Below, one piece after another: positions 6,711-13,356 of a DNA stretch of 13,407 nucleotides (within the stretch, counting starts at the first letter, position 1; each line of letters begins with the position of its first letter). A model generated the notes under the pieces. It ran no database searches. It had not been told where the DNA came from and saw only the letters and a program-made list of their open reading frames with translations. A program made the translations under genes and the position numbers. The DNA is from Alphaproteobacteria bacterium (lineage in GTDB: Bacteria > Pseudomonadota > Alphaproteobacteria > Bin95): positions 1 through 13,407 of the forward strand of contig JAJECF010000179.1 of NCBI GenBank assembly GCA_022822125.1, in the 5' to 3' direction.

Positions 6711-7807
6711 CGCCGCCAGACCTCCCAGATATCGCTGCCCGCGCCGCGCCGGGCGTGCAGGCTGAAGCGCGGAGCCTCGCCGGGGTCGGCCGCGCCGAGC
6801 GCCGCTATGGCCGGCAGGCCGTCGCCGCCCATGACGGCGGGCGCGCGGAACCAGTGTATGCGGTCCACGAGGTCCGCTTTCAGCAGCGCCGCCGCCAGCA
6901 CGCCGCCGCCCTCCACCAGCAGGCGGGTGAGGCCCGCTTCGCCGAGCCGGAGGAGGCCGGCTGCCAGGTCCATATGCCCGTCCGCGCCGGAAGGCAGGCG
7001 GATGAGCCGCACCCCGACGTCCTCCAGCGCGCGCGCGCGTTCCCCGTCGGCGTCCTCGCGGCAGAGCACCCAGCAGGGCCGGCCATCGGCCGCCAGATGG
7101 TGCGTCGCCGGCAGTCGGAGCCCGCCATCGGCCACGATGCGCAGCGGCGCGCGGTCGCCGAGCCCGTCCAGCCGGCAGTCAAGCCGCGGATTGTCCAGAA
7201 GCGCGGTGCGGGCGCCCACCATGATGGCGTCATGGCCCGCCCGCAGCCTGTGCGCGGCGGCGCGGGCCTCGGGGCCGGTGATCCAGCGGCTCGTGCCATT
7301 GCCGGCGGCGATCCGCCCGTCCAGCGTCGTCGCCGTCTTGAGCGCGACCAGCGGCCGGCCCCGGGCGACGCGGGTGAGGAAGCCGGCATTGTCGAACCGC
7401 GCCTCCGCCTCGCCCGGCCCCCGCTCGACGGCGATGCCGGCCGCCTCCAGCCGCGCAAAACCCTGCCCGGAAACGCGCGGGTCCGGGTCCCCGGTTGCGG
7501 CGACGACGCGGGCGATTCCGGCCTCGATCAGCGCGTCGGCGCAGGGCGGCGTCCGGCCGTGGTGGCTGCACGGCTCCAGCGTCACATAGCAGGCCGCGCC
7601 CCTGGCGGCCGCGCCCGCGCGGGCGAGCGCTTCGGCTTCGGCATGGGGCCGGCCGCCGGGCTGCGTCCAGCCCCGGCCGACGACCCGGGGCCCGTGCGCC
7701 AACACGCAGCCGACCGCGGGATTGGGCCAGACCCGGCCGAGGCCGCGCCGGGCGAGCGCCAGCGCCGCGCCCATATGCGCCGCGTCCACGCCGCTTGCGT
7801 CAGTCAT
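6695..7807 (-). CDS. ribD: bifunctional diaminohydroxyphosphoribosylaminopyrimidine deaminase / 5-amino-6-(5-phosphoribosylamino)uracil reductase
   Basis: RibD performs the second and third steps of riboflavin synthesis: zinc-dependent deamination of the pyrimidine, then NADPH-dependent reduction of the ribosyl chain. The 370-residue product has a deaminase domain at about 10-140 with the zinc and catalytic motif HAE (55-57) and [12 protein letters not shown] (78-89; C80 and C89 as ligands). A DHFR-like reductase domain follows at about 150-368, with [12 protein letters not shown] (156-167), SRWITG (173-178) and LLVEGGG (296-302). The ATG at 7807 is the first that suits the family length and shares ATGACTGA with the end of nrdR. 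No clear Shine-Dalgarno precedes it, suggesting coupling to nrdR. An open frame extends further upstream, but that is antisense-like coding through nrdR. Confidence 0.95.
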   Translation of the reverse strand: MTDASGVDAAHMGAALALARRGLGRVWPNPAVGCVLAHGPRVVGRGWTQPGGRPHAEAEALARAGAAARGAACYVTLEPCSHHGRTPPCADALIEAGIARVVAATGDPDPRVSGQGFARLEAAGIAVERGPGEAEARFDNAGFLTRVARGRPLVALKTATTLDGRIAAGNGTSRWITGPEARAAAHRLRAGHDAIMVGARTALLDNPRLDCRLDGLGDRAPLRIVADGGLRLPATHHLAADGRPCWVLCREDADGERARALEDVGVRLIRLPSGADGHMDLAAGLLRLGEAGLTRLLVEGGGVLAAALLKADLVDRIHWFRAPAVMGGDGLPAIAALGAADPGEAPRFSLHARRGAGSDIWEVWRRCSPA

Positions 7808-8258
7808 CCCGGTCGCCGAGCCGCCCGACGAAATCCTCGAAATCCTTCGCTTCCCGGAAGTCGCGGTAAACGGAGGCGAAGCGCACATAGGCGACCTGGT
7901 CGAGCCCGGCGAGCATCTCCATCACCAGTTCGCCGAGCCGGTCGGAAGGGAATTCGGTCTGTCCCGAGGCTTCGAGCTGGCGCACCAGGCTGGAGATCAT
8001 GCGCTCCAGCCGGTCATCGTCCACGGGCCGCTTGCGCAGCGCGATCTCCACGGAGCGCTTCAGCTTCTCGCGGTCGAACGCCTCGCGCCTGCCGCTCGAC
8101 TTGACGATGGTGAGGTCGCGCAGCTGCACCCGCTCGAAGGTGGTGAAGCGCGCATTGCAGGCCGGGCAGTAGCGCCGGCGGCGGATGACGGCGTTGTCCT
8201 CTGTCGGCCGGCTGTCCTTCACCATCGTGTCTTCATGGGCGCAGAACGGGCATCGCAT
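7800..8258 (-). CDS. nrdR: transcriptional repressor NrdR
   Basis: NrdR is a nucleotide-sensing repressor that binds paired NrdR boxes upstream of ribonucleotide reductase genes. The 152-residue product has the N-terminal zinc ribbon (C3, C6, C31, C34 in MRCPFC and YCPAC), the RRRR basic stretch (26-29) and an ATP-cone domain at about 48-138 ([20 protein letters not shown] near its start, [13 protein letters not shown] at its end). Length and motif order are canonical. Its ATG lies 4 nt after the glyA stop, with GGGAG about 8 nt upstream inside the glyA end, and it overlaps ribD by 8 nt. nrdR next to ribD is common in alphaproteobacteria; no NrdR box is recognisable in the window. Confidence 0.97.
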   Translation of the reverse strand: MRCPFCAHEDTMVKDSRPTEDNAVIRRRRYCPACNARFTTFERVQLRDLTIVKSSGRREAFDREKLKRSVEIALRKRPVDDDRLERMISSLVRQLEASGQTEFPSDRLGELVMEMLAGLDQVAYVRFASVYRDFREAKDFEDFVGRLGDRDD

Positions 8259-8262
8259 GGCG

Positions 8263-9525
8263 TCAACTCCCGCAGAGCGCCCCGTAGATCGGGAACCGCC
8301 GGAGCAGCGCCTCGACCCGCTCCGCCACGCGCGCCTCCGCCGCCTCGCCGCCCTTCAGCACCTCCACGATGAGCCGCCCGACCTCGCGGAACGCCGCCTC
8401 GTCGAAGCCGCGCGTGGTCGCCGCCGGCGAGCCGAGGCGCAGCCCGGAGGTGACGGCCGGCTTCTCCGGGTCGAAGGGAATGCCGTTCTTGTTGCAGGTG
8501 ATGCGCGCGCGGTCCAGCGCCTCCTCCGCGACATTGCCGGTGAGGCCGAGCGGGCGTAGATCGACCAGCAGGAGATGCGTGTCGGTGCCGCCCGAGACGA
8601 TCTCCAGCCCGCCTTCCCGCAGCGTCCCGGCAAGCGCGCGCGCGTTCGCCACCACGGCCTCGGCATAGTCGCGGAACTCGGGCTGCAGCGCCTCGCCGAA
8701 GGCGACCGCCTTGGCGGCGATGACATGCATCAGCGGGCCGCCCTGGAGGCCGGGGAACACCGCTGAGTCGATGCGCCGGGCGAGGCTTTCGTCATTGGTG
8801 AGGATCATGCCGCCGCGCGGGCCGCGCAGCGTCTTGTGCGTGGTGGTGGTGACGATATCGGCCCAGGGCAGCGGGCTCGGATGCACGCCCGCCGCCACCA
8901 GCCCGGCGAAATGCGCCATATCGACCAGGAGCCGCGCCCCGCACCCGTCGGCGATCTCGCGGAAGAGCCGGAAGTCGATCTCGCGCGGATAGGCCGAGCC
9001 GCCGGCGATGATGAGCTGCGGGCGGCGCTCGTCCGCCAGCCGCGCCACCTCGTCGAAGTCGATCCGGCTGTCCTGCCGGCGCACGCCGTAATGCACGGCG
9101 TCGAACCACTTGCCGGAGAGGTTGGGCGCCGCGCCGTGCGTCAAGTGCCCGCCGGCGGAGAGCGCCATGCCGAGCACGGTGTCGCCCGGCTTGCAGAGGG
9201 CCAGGAAGGCCGCCTGGTTGGCCTGCGCGCCGGAATGCGGCTGGACATTGACATGGGCCGCGCCGAAGAGCCGCTTCGCCCGATCGATGGCGAGGCGCTC
9301 CGCCCGGTCCACCCATTCGCAGCCGCCATAATAGCGCCGCCCCGGATAGCCCTCGGCATATTTGTTGGTCAGCACCGAGCCCTGCGCCTCCAGCACGGCG
9401 CGCGAGACGATATTCTCGGAGGCGATCAGCTCGATCCGGTCGCGCTGGCGCACCAGTTCCCCGCCTATGGCGGCGGCGAGGTCGGGGTCGGCGTCGGCAA
9501 GCGGCGTCTGGAAGAAATCGGCCAT
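8263..9525 (-). CDS. glyA: serine hydroxymethyltransferase
   Basis: This PLP enzyme interconverts serine plus tetrahydrofolate with glycine plus 5,10-methylene-tetrahydrofolate, the main one-carbon source. The 420-residue product shows [11 protein letters not shown] (31-41), [12 protein letters not shown] (59-70), [12 protein letters not shown] (94-105), [21 protein letters not shown] (205-225) and the Schiff-base motif [14 protein letters not shown], with K231 as the PLP lysine. Length and motifs are standard. The ATG at 9525 has GGAG about 10 nt upstream; longer readings add residues with no family match. It is the first gene of the nine-gene chain, so the chain's promoter should lie in 9526-9619 or further upstream, but I see no convincing hexamers. 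No glycine riboswitch is apparent. Confidence 0.97.
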   Translation of the reverse strand: MADFFQTPLADADPDLAAAIGGELVRQRDRIELIASENIVSRAVLEAQGSVLTNKYAEGYPGRRYYGGCEWVDRAERLAIDRAKRLFGAAHVNVQPHSGAQANQAAFLALCKPGDTVLGMALSAGGHLTHGAAPNLSGKWFDAVHYGVRRQDSRIDFDEVARLADERRPQLIIAGGSAYPREIDFRLFREIADGCGARLLVDMAHFAGLVAAGVHPSPLPWADIVTTTTHKTLRGPRGGMILTNDESLARRIDSAVFPGLQGGPLMHVIAAKAVAFGEALQPEFRDYAEAVVANARALAGTLREGGLEIVSGGTDTHLLLVDLRPLGLTGNVAEEALDRARITCNKNGIPFDPEKPAVTSGLRLGSPAATTRGFDEAAFREVGRLIVEVLKGGEAAEARVAERVEALLRRFPIYGALCGS

Positions 9526-9619
9526 GAGGGAACGGCTCCGGCGTCCGGCCCCCAGCCCATACCAAATCCCGGCCCCGCCCGCCATAGCGCCATGCCTCGA
9601 CGCGCGGGGCGCGCCCGGA

Positions 9620-9938
9620 TCACCGCTCGGCCCGAACCGTCAGATGCAGCCCCTCGCAGTCCTGAAGACGGGCGATGATCTCGAGCAGGTTGCGGGCCTG
9701 GGGATTGCCGTGCGGGCCGAGCATGCGCATCAGGTTCTTCAGCGACTTCCTGGTCAGTCCGCCGAGCGCCCGGAATCCTATCGTCGCGTTGATATAGTCG
9801 CGCAGCACCGATTTCCCGGTATCCACATCGCCGGCGAGGAGGCGCTGCACCCCCCTCTTCCAGCAGCGCTTCGCGAAAGTCGGGGTCCCGCGCCGTTCGC
9901 GCCCGGATCGTCTCCCTGAAATCGCGTGTCAACGGCAT
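9620..9938 (-). pseudogene. frameshifted small HTH-type (addiction-module-like) transcriptional regulator
   Basis: Two frames together give one protein of about 105 residues. Frame one, from ATG 9938 (AGGAGG about 10 nt upstream), reads MPLTRDFRETIRARTARDP and on to EALLEEG. A second frame starting at 9850 reads VQRLLAGDVDTGKSVLRDY and on to PHGNPQARNLLEIIARLQ, ending at 9620. The join falls exactly at a run of six G (minus strand, 9855-9850); with five G the frames fuse. The joined protein matches from memory a common alphaproteobacterial family of small HTH regulators annotated as addiction-module antitoxin-like. As written, the upstream frame continues into unrelated sequence and no full product is made. 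Sequencing error, real decay, slippage, or separate translation of the 76-residue part from GTG 9850 are all possible. Confidence 0.8.
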
Positions 9939-9981
9939 GGCGGTCAACCCTCCTCCTGCTTGCGTTGTCCGCCGGTCCGGG

Positions 9982-10146
9982 TCAGTTCGTCTCCCGCTTT
10001 GTGAAGCCCTCGAACAGTCCTTCCAGACGGGCCATGCGTTCGCGCAACTCGCCGACGTCGCGATGCACGCGGTCGATCCGGCTCCAGAGGAACGCGAAGC
10101 CCGCGATCAGGATGGCGGGCGTAATCCAGGGTTCGAGCGATTCCAC
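9982..10146 (-). CDS. small single-pass membrane protein with coiled-coil tail
   Basis: A 54-residue product, not assigned to a named family. Residues 8-21 (ITPAILIAGFAFLW) form one hydrophobic segment near the N-terminus. Residues 24-46 are amphipathic, with I24, V27, V31, L34, M38, L41 and F45 in heptad-like spacing and many charges between, so a short coiled coil is likely. Small proteins of this design are frequent in alphaproteobacteria. The start is a GTG at 10146 without a strong Shine-Dalgarno. The frameshifted regulator follows after 43 nt in the same direction, so they may have shared a transcript. That it is a real gene is inferred from the coherent membrane/coiled-coil layout and clean stop. 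Confidence 0.6.
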   Translation of the reverse strand: MESLEPWITPAILIAGFAFLWSRIDRVHRDVGELRERMARLEGLFEGFTKRETN

Positions 10147-10445
10147 AGGCAATTTCTCGCTTTGCCGGCAAGGAACAAAACTGATACATCCTTATCCACC
10201 TTGCAAGCGTCAGTCCATCGCCCCGAGGCTCGAAACCGGCCGGTTGCACCCCGGCTCCCGAAACGCCAGACTGGCCCCGCGACCATACCACAGGCACCCG
10301 CTTCGTCGGGCCGCCTGCTGAATACAACAGCCGTGACCCGGTAGGGGTAGCGCCCCGACGCCCGGCGAATAGGCAGGGCTTTCTGCATGTCTGTGGATGG
10401 TCGCAACGGCCCGGCGCCAGCCGGAAACCGGAGCGGGGGTCCACA
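10147..10445. other. noncoding divergent gap, no gene seen
   Basis: This 299-bp stretch separates the minus-strand small membrane gene from the plus-strand glycosyltransferase, so promoters for both should lie here. About 10150-10200 is noticeably AT-richer than its surroundings. On the minus strand TTGCAA and TATCAG occur there, but only 14 bp apart, so I do not call a promoter. A short GGGG/CCCC hairpin occurs near 10346-10358. No tRNA, riboswitch or conserved small RNA is recognisable. Confidence 0.5.
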
Positions 10446-11165
10446 GTGCTGCCTGTCTATGTCATCAATCTCGACCGCCGACCGGACCGCTGGGCGGCCA
10501 TGCGCGGCCGGCTGGACGGGCTCGGCATGGCGGCGGCGCGCATCGCCGCCATCGACAAGACGGACCTGGCGGGCGACCCGGCGCTGCAGACGATGGGGGC
10601 GGGCCATGTCGCCTGCGCCCGCAGCCACTACAAGGCCATGCAGGCGCTGGTGGACAGCGGCGCGCCCGCCGCGCTCATCCTCGAGGACGATGTCGAGATT
10701 GGCGAGGAGGCGCCGGCGCTGCTCGCGTCGCTGGACTGGTGGCCCGGCGGGCACGGGCTGGTGAAGCTGGAAAGCACGATCGCGCCCGACCGGCGGATAT
10801 GGCTGGGCCCCGCCGTCGGCGCCGCGCCGGGCGGCCGCGCGCTCCGGCCGATCATGCACAACCATCTTGGCGCCTATGGCTACCTGATCGACCATGACGC
10901 CGCGCTGGAGGTGCTCGACATCGCCCCGGCGACGCCCATGCCGATCGACCATCTGCTGTTCAATCTCGGCAATTCGCATCTCGCGCACAGCCTGGCGCCG
11001 CTGCAGATGACGCCGGGCGCTATCCGCCATCTGCCCTACGACATGTTCGGCTCGGACACGGACGGCAGCCGGGTCAACGGGCGGAAGCTCTGGAAGCCCG
11101 GATGCTTGACTCGCCTGATGCTAAAGAAGACATGGATATGGGCCACGTGTTGTCTCCCGGTTTAG
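10446..11165 (+). CDS. glycosyltransferase family 25 protein, C-terminus apparently altered by transposon insertion
   Basis: Family 25 enzymes transfer sugars, often galactose, onto lipooligosaccharide or other glycans at the cytoplasmic face of the inner membrane. The 239-residue reading has the family start PVYVINLDRRPDRW (3-16), GHVACARSHYKAM (53-65), the acidic metal-binding motif LILEDDVEI (77-85), LGAYGYLIDHDAALEVL (141-157) and the conserved PIDHLLFN (166-173). The start is a GTG at 10446, with GGGGGT about 6 nt upstream. From about residue 218 the sequence (CLTRLMLKKTWIWATCCLPV) has lower GC and no family resemblance, and the stop lies in the presumed transposon end. The natural C-terminus was probably cut off and replaced. 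The catalytic core is complete, so activity may survive. The acceptor cannot be told. Confidence 0.87.
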   Translation: MLPVYVINLDRRPDRWAAMRGRLDGLGMAAARIAAIDKTDLAGDPALQTMGAGHVACARSHYKAMQALVDSGAPAALILEDDVEIGEEAPALLASLDWWPGGHGLVKLESTIAPDRRIWLGPAVGAAPGGRALRPIMHNHLGAYGYLIDHDAALEVLDIAPATPMPIDHLLFNLGNSHLAHSLAPLQMTPGAIRHLPYDMFGSDTDGSRVNGRKLWKPGCLTRLMLKKTWIWATCCLPV

Positions 11166-11180
11166 CCGGGTAGAAGGCGG

Positions 11181-11209
11181 TCGATTTTTGTCGGTTTGAT
11201 CGGTTTTGG
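11181..11209 (+). repeat. three helically phased short repeats at the transposon left end
   Basis: TCGATTTTTG (11181-11190), TCGGTTTGAT (11191-11200) and TCGGTTTTGG (11200-11209) are near-tandem copies of a TCGRTTT core, spaced 10 and 9 bp, close to one helical turn. They lie just inside the presumed left end and may be transposase-binding or bending sites. The repeat is read directly; the role is inferred. Confidence 0.5.
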
Positions 11210-11210
11210 G

Positions 11211-11260
11211 ATTCCCCTGGCTGATTGGGGAATGCGGTACGGTTGCGGGCATTCTCCTGG
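11211..11260. repeat. inverted and direct repeats in the transposon left end
   Basis: ATTCCCC (11211-11217) and GGGGAAT (11227-11233) form a perfect 7-bp inverted pair with a 9-nt loop. The unit ATTCCCCTGG (11211-11220) recurs as ATTCTCCTGG at 11251-11260, exactly 40 bp later with one mismatch. Such spaced repeats are typical of subterminal transposase sites, though chance is not excluded at this length. Confidence 0.45.
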
Positions 11261-11313
11261 TCTTGGCGGTGTGGGGCTGTGTCCGTAGTGTCGCTGTGAC
11301 GGTGACCCACAAG

Positions 11314-11351
11314 AAGGAGGCCCGCGCGGGGTAGAGACCCGCCGGGCCATG
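11314..11351 (+). promoter_or_regulatory. Shine-Dalgarno, hairpin and ATG start region of the helper gene
   Basis: AAGGAGG (11314-11320) is a near-perfect ribosome-binding site, but the ATG is at 11349, 28 nt further on, and the frame has no other usable start codon back to a stop at 11286. The sequence 11319-11348 folds into an 11-bp GC stem with one bulge: GGCCCG pairs with CGGGCC, GC with GC and GGG with CCC, around the loop GTAGAGA. The fold would place the Shine-Dalgarno beside the ATG. It could instead block translation of transcripts entering from outside. Confidence 0.6.
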
Positions 11352-11981
11352 GCCGGCTTGCAGCTTCGTTACGAGACGGGGCTTACCGGCGAGGAATACG
11401 TTAGGACGGAGGCGTGGCGCGAGGCAAGGCTTGAGCGCTGCCCGAACCATCCTCACGGCGGCTGTTCGGTGGCGCGGCACGGTACCTATGGTCGGAAGAC
11501 GCCGCCCGGCGCGAAGGTTCCCCGCTGGTATTGCCGAGAGAGCCATACGACGATCGGTCTTCTGGCCGACTGTCTGTCGTCGCATCTGCCGGGCACGCTG
11601 GACGATCTGGAGTCGGTTGTGGTGGCGGCCGAGGGGTCGTCGAGCCTTGAGGCGGCGGCGAACGACGTGCGCCGGGACGCGGTGGAACTTCCCGGCGCGT
11701 TGCGCTGGGTTCGCCGCCGGGTTCGCCTGGTGCATGACGTTCTTGCCCGTGTCATCGGGCTGATCCCCGACCGTCTGTCGGGCTGCGCGGCGACGATGGT
11801 GGCGGTGCGCGCGCGTCTCGGGAGCGCCAGCGCGCTGATGCAGCTGCGCGGTCTGGTAGCGGCGCAGCTTCGGATGCTGCCTTCCCCGTTGGGCTTCCAA
11901 CCGCGCGGCAGGGGCGTGCCGGGTCGCAAACCGGTCTTCCAACACTCGATGGGGCCTGATCCGCCTCCGGACGCCTCGTAG
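11349..11981 (+). CDS. transposon-encoded Cys/His-rich helper protein
   Basis: The 210-residue product has an N-terminal cluster of likely metal ligands: CPNHPHGGC (C31, H34, H36, C39), H44, then WYCRESH (C62, H66) and C75, consistent with a zinc-ribbon-like domain. Residues 98-135 (SLEAAANDV... then LRWVRRRVRLVHDVL) look like an HTH or helical DNA-binding segment, and the tail is proline- and basic-rich. I recall similar unnamed proteins directly before DDE/ATPase gene pairs in proteobacterial mobile elements, but cannot give a family name. Its place ahead of the transposase suggests a DNA-binding, targeting or regulatory partner. The start is discussed under the hairpin feature. It ends 46 nt before the transposase ATG. 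Confidence 0.75.
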   Translation: MAGLQLRYETGLTGEEYVRTEAWREARLERCPNHPHGGCSVARHGTYGRKTPPGAKVPRWYCRESHTTIGLLADCLSSHLPGTLDDLESVVVAAEGSSSLEAAANDVRRDAVELPGALRWVRRRVRLVHDVLARVIGLIPDRLSGCAATMVAVRARLGSASALMQLRGLVAAQLRMLPSPLGFQPRGRGVPGRKPVFQHSMGPDPPPDAS

Positions 11982-11993
11982 CGTCATGGTCCC

Positions 11994-12027
11994 GGGGCTG
12001 GAGAGCCCCCCGAAGGAGGACCGCGGC
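11994..12027 (+). promoter_or_regulatory. hairpin followed by strong Shine-Dalgarno of the transposase gene
   Basis: GGGGCT (11994-11999) pairs perfectly with AGCCCC (12004-12009) around a GGAG loop. Immediately after comes AAGGAGG (12013-12019), 8 nt before the ATG at 12028. The site fixes 12028 rather than the ATG at 11986 as the start. The stem lacks a T run, so it is probably not a terminator; it could modulate coupling or mRNA processing. Confidence 0.6.
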
Positions 12028-13356
12028 ATGAACAACTCGCATGACGACCTTCGCCAGGAGATCGCGCTGTTCCGCTACGGCGTGATCGCGGATCTGGTGC
12101 ATCTGCCGGTGGGCGCACCGGGCGCCGGCGCGCTGATGCGCGCCAAGGCGGAGCGGAACTACGTCATACCCGGGAGCGAGCGGACCCGGGTCGCGGCCAA
12201 CACCATCCGGGGCTGGGTCAATCTGTACCGCCGCGGCGGCTTCGACGCGCTCTACCCCAGGGCGCGCACCGATCGCGGGCAGCCCCGGCGCCTGGCGCCC
12301 GAGGTCGCCGAGCGCCTGGTCGCGCTGAAGACCGGGAACCCGCGCTGTTCGGTGCGGGCCATCATCAGGATGGCGCGCGACGAAGGCATCGAGGACCCGC
12401 TCGCCCCGTCCACCGTGCATCGGCTACTCAGCCGCGAGGGGTTGTTCGACAGGAAGCCGCCGGACGGCGCCGACCGGCGCCGCTTCGCCTTCAGGGACGC
12501 CGGCGAGCTGTGGATGTCCGACGTCATGCACGGGCCGAAGGTCCGGCACGGTCGGAGCCGGCGCAAGACCTACCTGATCGCCTTCATCGACGATGCCACC
12601 CGGGTGGTCCCCTTCGCGGCCTTCGCCATGTCCGAGAACACCTCGGCCTTCCTGCCGGTGTTCAGGAACGCGCTGATCCGGCGCGGCCTCCCAGCGAGGC
12701 TGTACGTCGATAACGGCAGCGCCTACCGCTCGCGGCATCTCGCCCTGGTCTGCGCGAAGCTGGGGGTGGCGCTGATCCACGCCAGAGCGTTCCAGCCAGC
12801 GGGGAAGGGCAAGATCGAGCGGTTCTTCAGGACGCTCCGGGCCGGCTGGCTGGCGCACATCGAAGCCGGCGAGCGGGAGACCCTGGAGACCCTGAACCGC
12901 AGCCTGTGGGCCTGGATCGAGGGCGAGTATCACCACACCCCGCATCGTGGCCTGGAGGGGCGCACGCCGCTCGAGCAGTGGGCGCTGGCCTCGGGCGCGG
13001 TCCGCTATCCGGACGCAACCATGGACCTCGACGACCTGTTCCTCTTCGAGGCCCGGCGGCGCGTCTACAAGGACCGCACCGTCAGCCTGAACGGCCGCGT
13101 CTACGAGGTCGACGCCCTGCTGATCGGCGAGAAGGTCACGCTGCGCTACGACCCCGAGGCGCCGCCCTCGCGGCCGCTCGACGTGGTCCATGACGGCAAG
13201 CCGGCCGGCAAGGCCAGGCGTCTCGACGCCTACGCCAACACCGCCGTGCGGCGCACCTACCCGGCGAAGGAGATCGAAGCCGCCGAGCCGCCGCCGGAGC
13301 CGCCGCCCTCGCCGCTCAGCCTGCGCAAGCTCACGGACAGGAAGGAAGACGACTGA
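12028..13356 (+). CDS. DDE (rve-fold) transposase, Mu/Tn7/IS481-like
   Basis: This 442-residue protein should cut and join the transposon ends. N-terminal residues 8-145 contain HTH modules: LRQEIALFRYGVIADL, NTIRGWVNLYRRGGFDALYPR (58-78) and SVRAIIRMARDEG...SPSTV-like APSTVHRLL (126-134). The RNase H-fold integrase core spans about 155-320, with D165 (LWMSDVMHG), D228 (LYVDNGSAY) and E264 (KGKIERFFR). The D228-E264 spacing is exactly 35 residues, the classic D,D35E pattern. Residues 340-410 (VYKDRTVSLNGRVYEV) form the small beta-barrel that follows the core in Mu-like and IS481-like enzymes, and the tail is proline-rich. The start is set by the Shine-Dalgarno 8 nt upstream. The catalytic triad is intact, so it may be active. 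Its stop overlaps the ATPase start by one base. Confidence 0.92.
   Translation: MNNSHDDLRQEIALFRYGVIADLVHLPVGAPGAGALMRAKAERNYVIPGSERTRVAANTIRGWVNLYRRGGFDALYPRARTDRGQPRRLAPEVAERLVALKTGNPRCSVRAIIRMARDEGIEDPLAPSTVHRLLSREGLFDRKPPDGADRRRFAFRDAGELWMSDVMHGPKVRHGRSRRKTYLIAFIDDATRVVPFAAFAMSENTSAFLPVFRNALIRRGLPARLYVDNGSAYRSRHLALVCAKLGVALIHARAFQPAGKGKIERFFRTLRAGWLAHIEAGERETLETLNRSLWAWIEGEYHHTPHRGLEGRTPLEQWALASGAVRYPDATMDLDDLFLFEARRRVYKDRTVSLNGRVYEVDALLIGEKVTLRYDPEAPPSRPLDVVHDGKPAGKARRLDAYANTAVRRTYPAKEIEAAEPPPEPPPSPLSLRKLTDRKEDD

Noticed and set aside
2755..8104. Several long plus-strand frames (for example 2882-4189, 4991-6181, 6075-7589, 6755-8104) opposite the operon
   Set aside because: They mirror thiL, ribBA, ribE and ribD in antisense, show no recognisable motif, and have the Arg/Ala-rich composition expected of GC-rich shadows.
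8259..9619. FMN, TPP or glycine riboswitch for the rib, thiL or glyA genes
   Set aside because: The rib genes and thiL begin inside upstream genes, leaving no leader. The 94 bp before glyA show none of the conserved aptamer core sequences I could recognise.
11074..11310. Minus-strand 78-codon frame across the transposon left end
   Set aside because: It spans the proposed boundary between host and transposon, has no ribosome-binding site or motif, and looks like chance coding.
11986..12027. Upstream ATG of the transposase at 11986
   Set aside because: It lacks a Shine-Dalgarno and its extension passes through a hairpin and the strong ribosome-binding site of the ATG at 12028.
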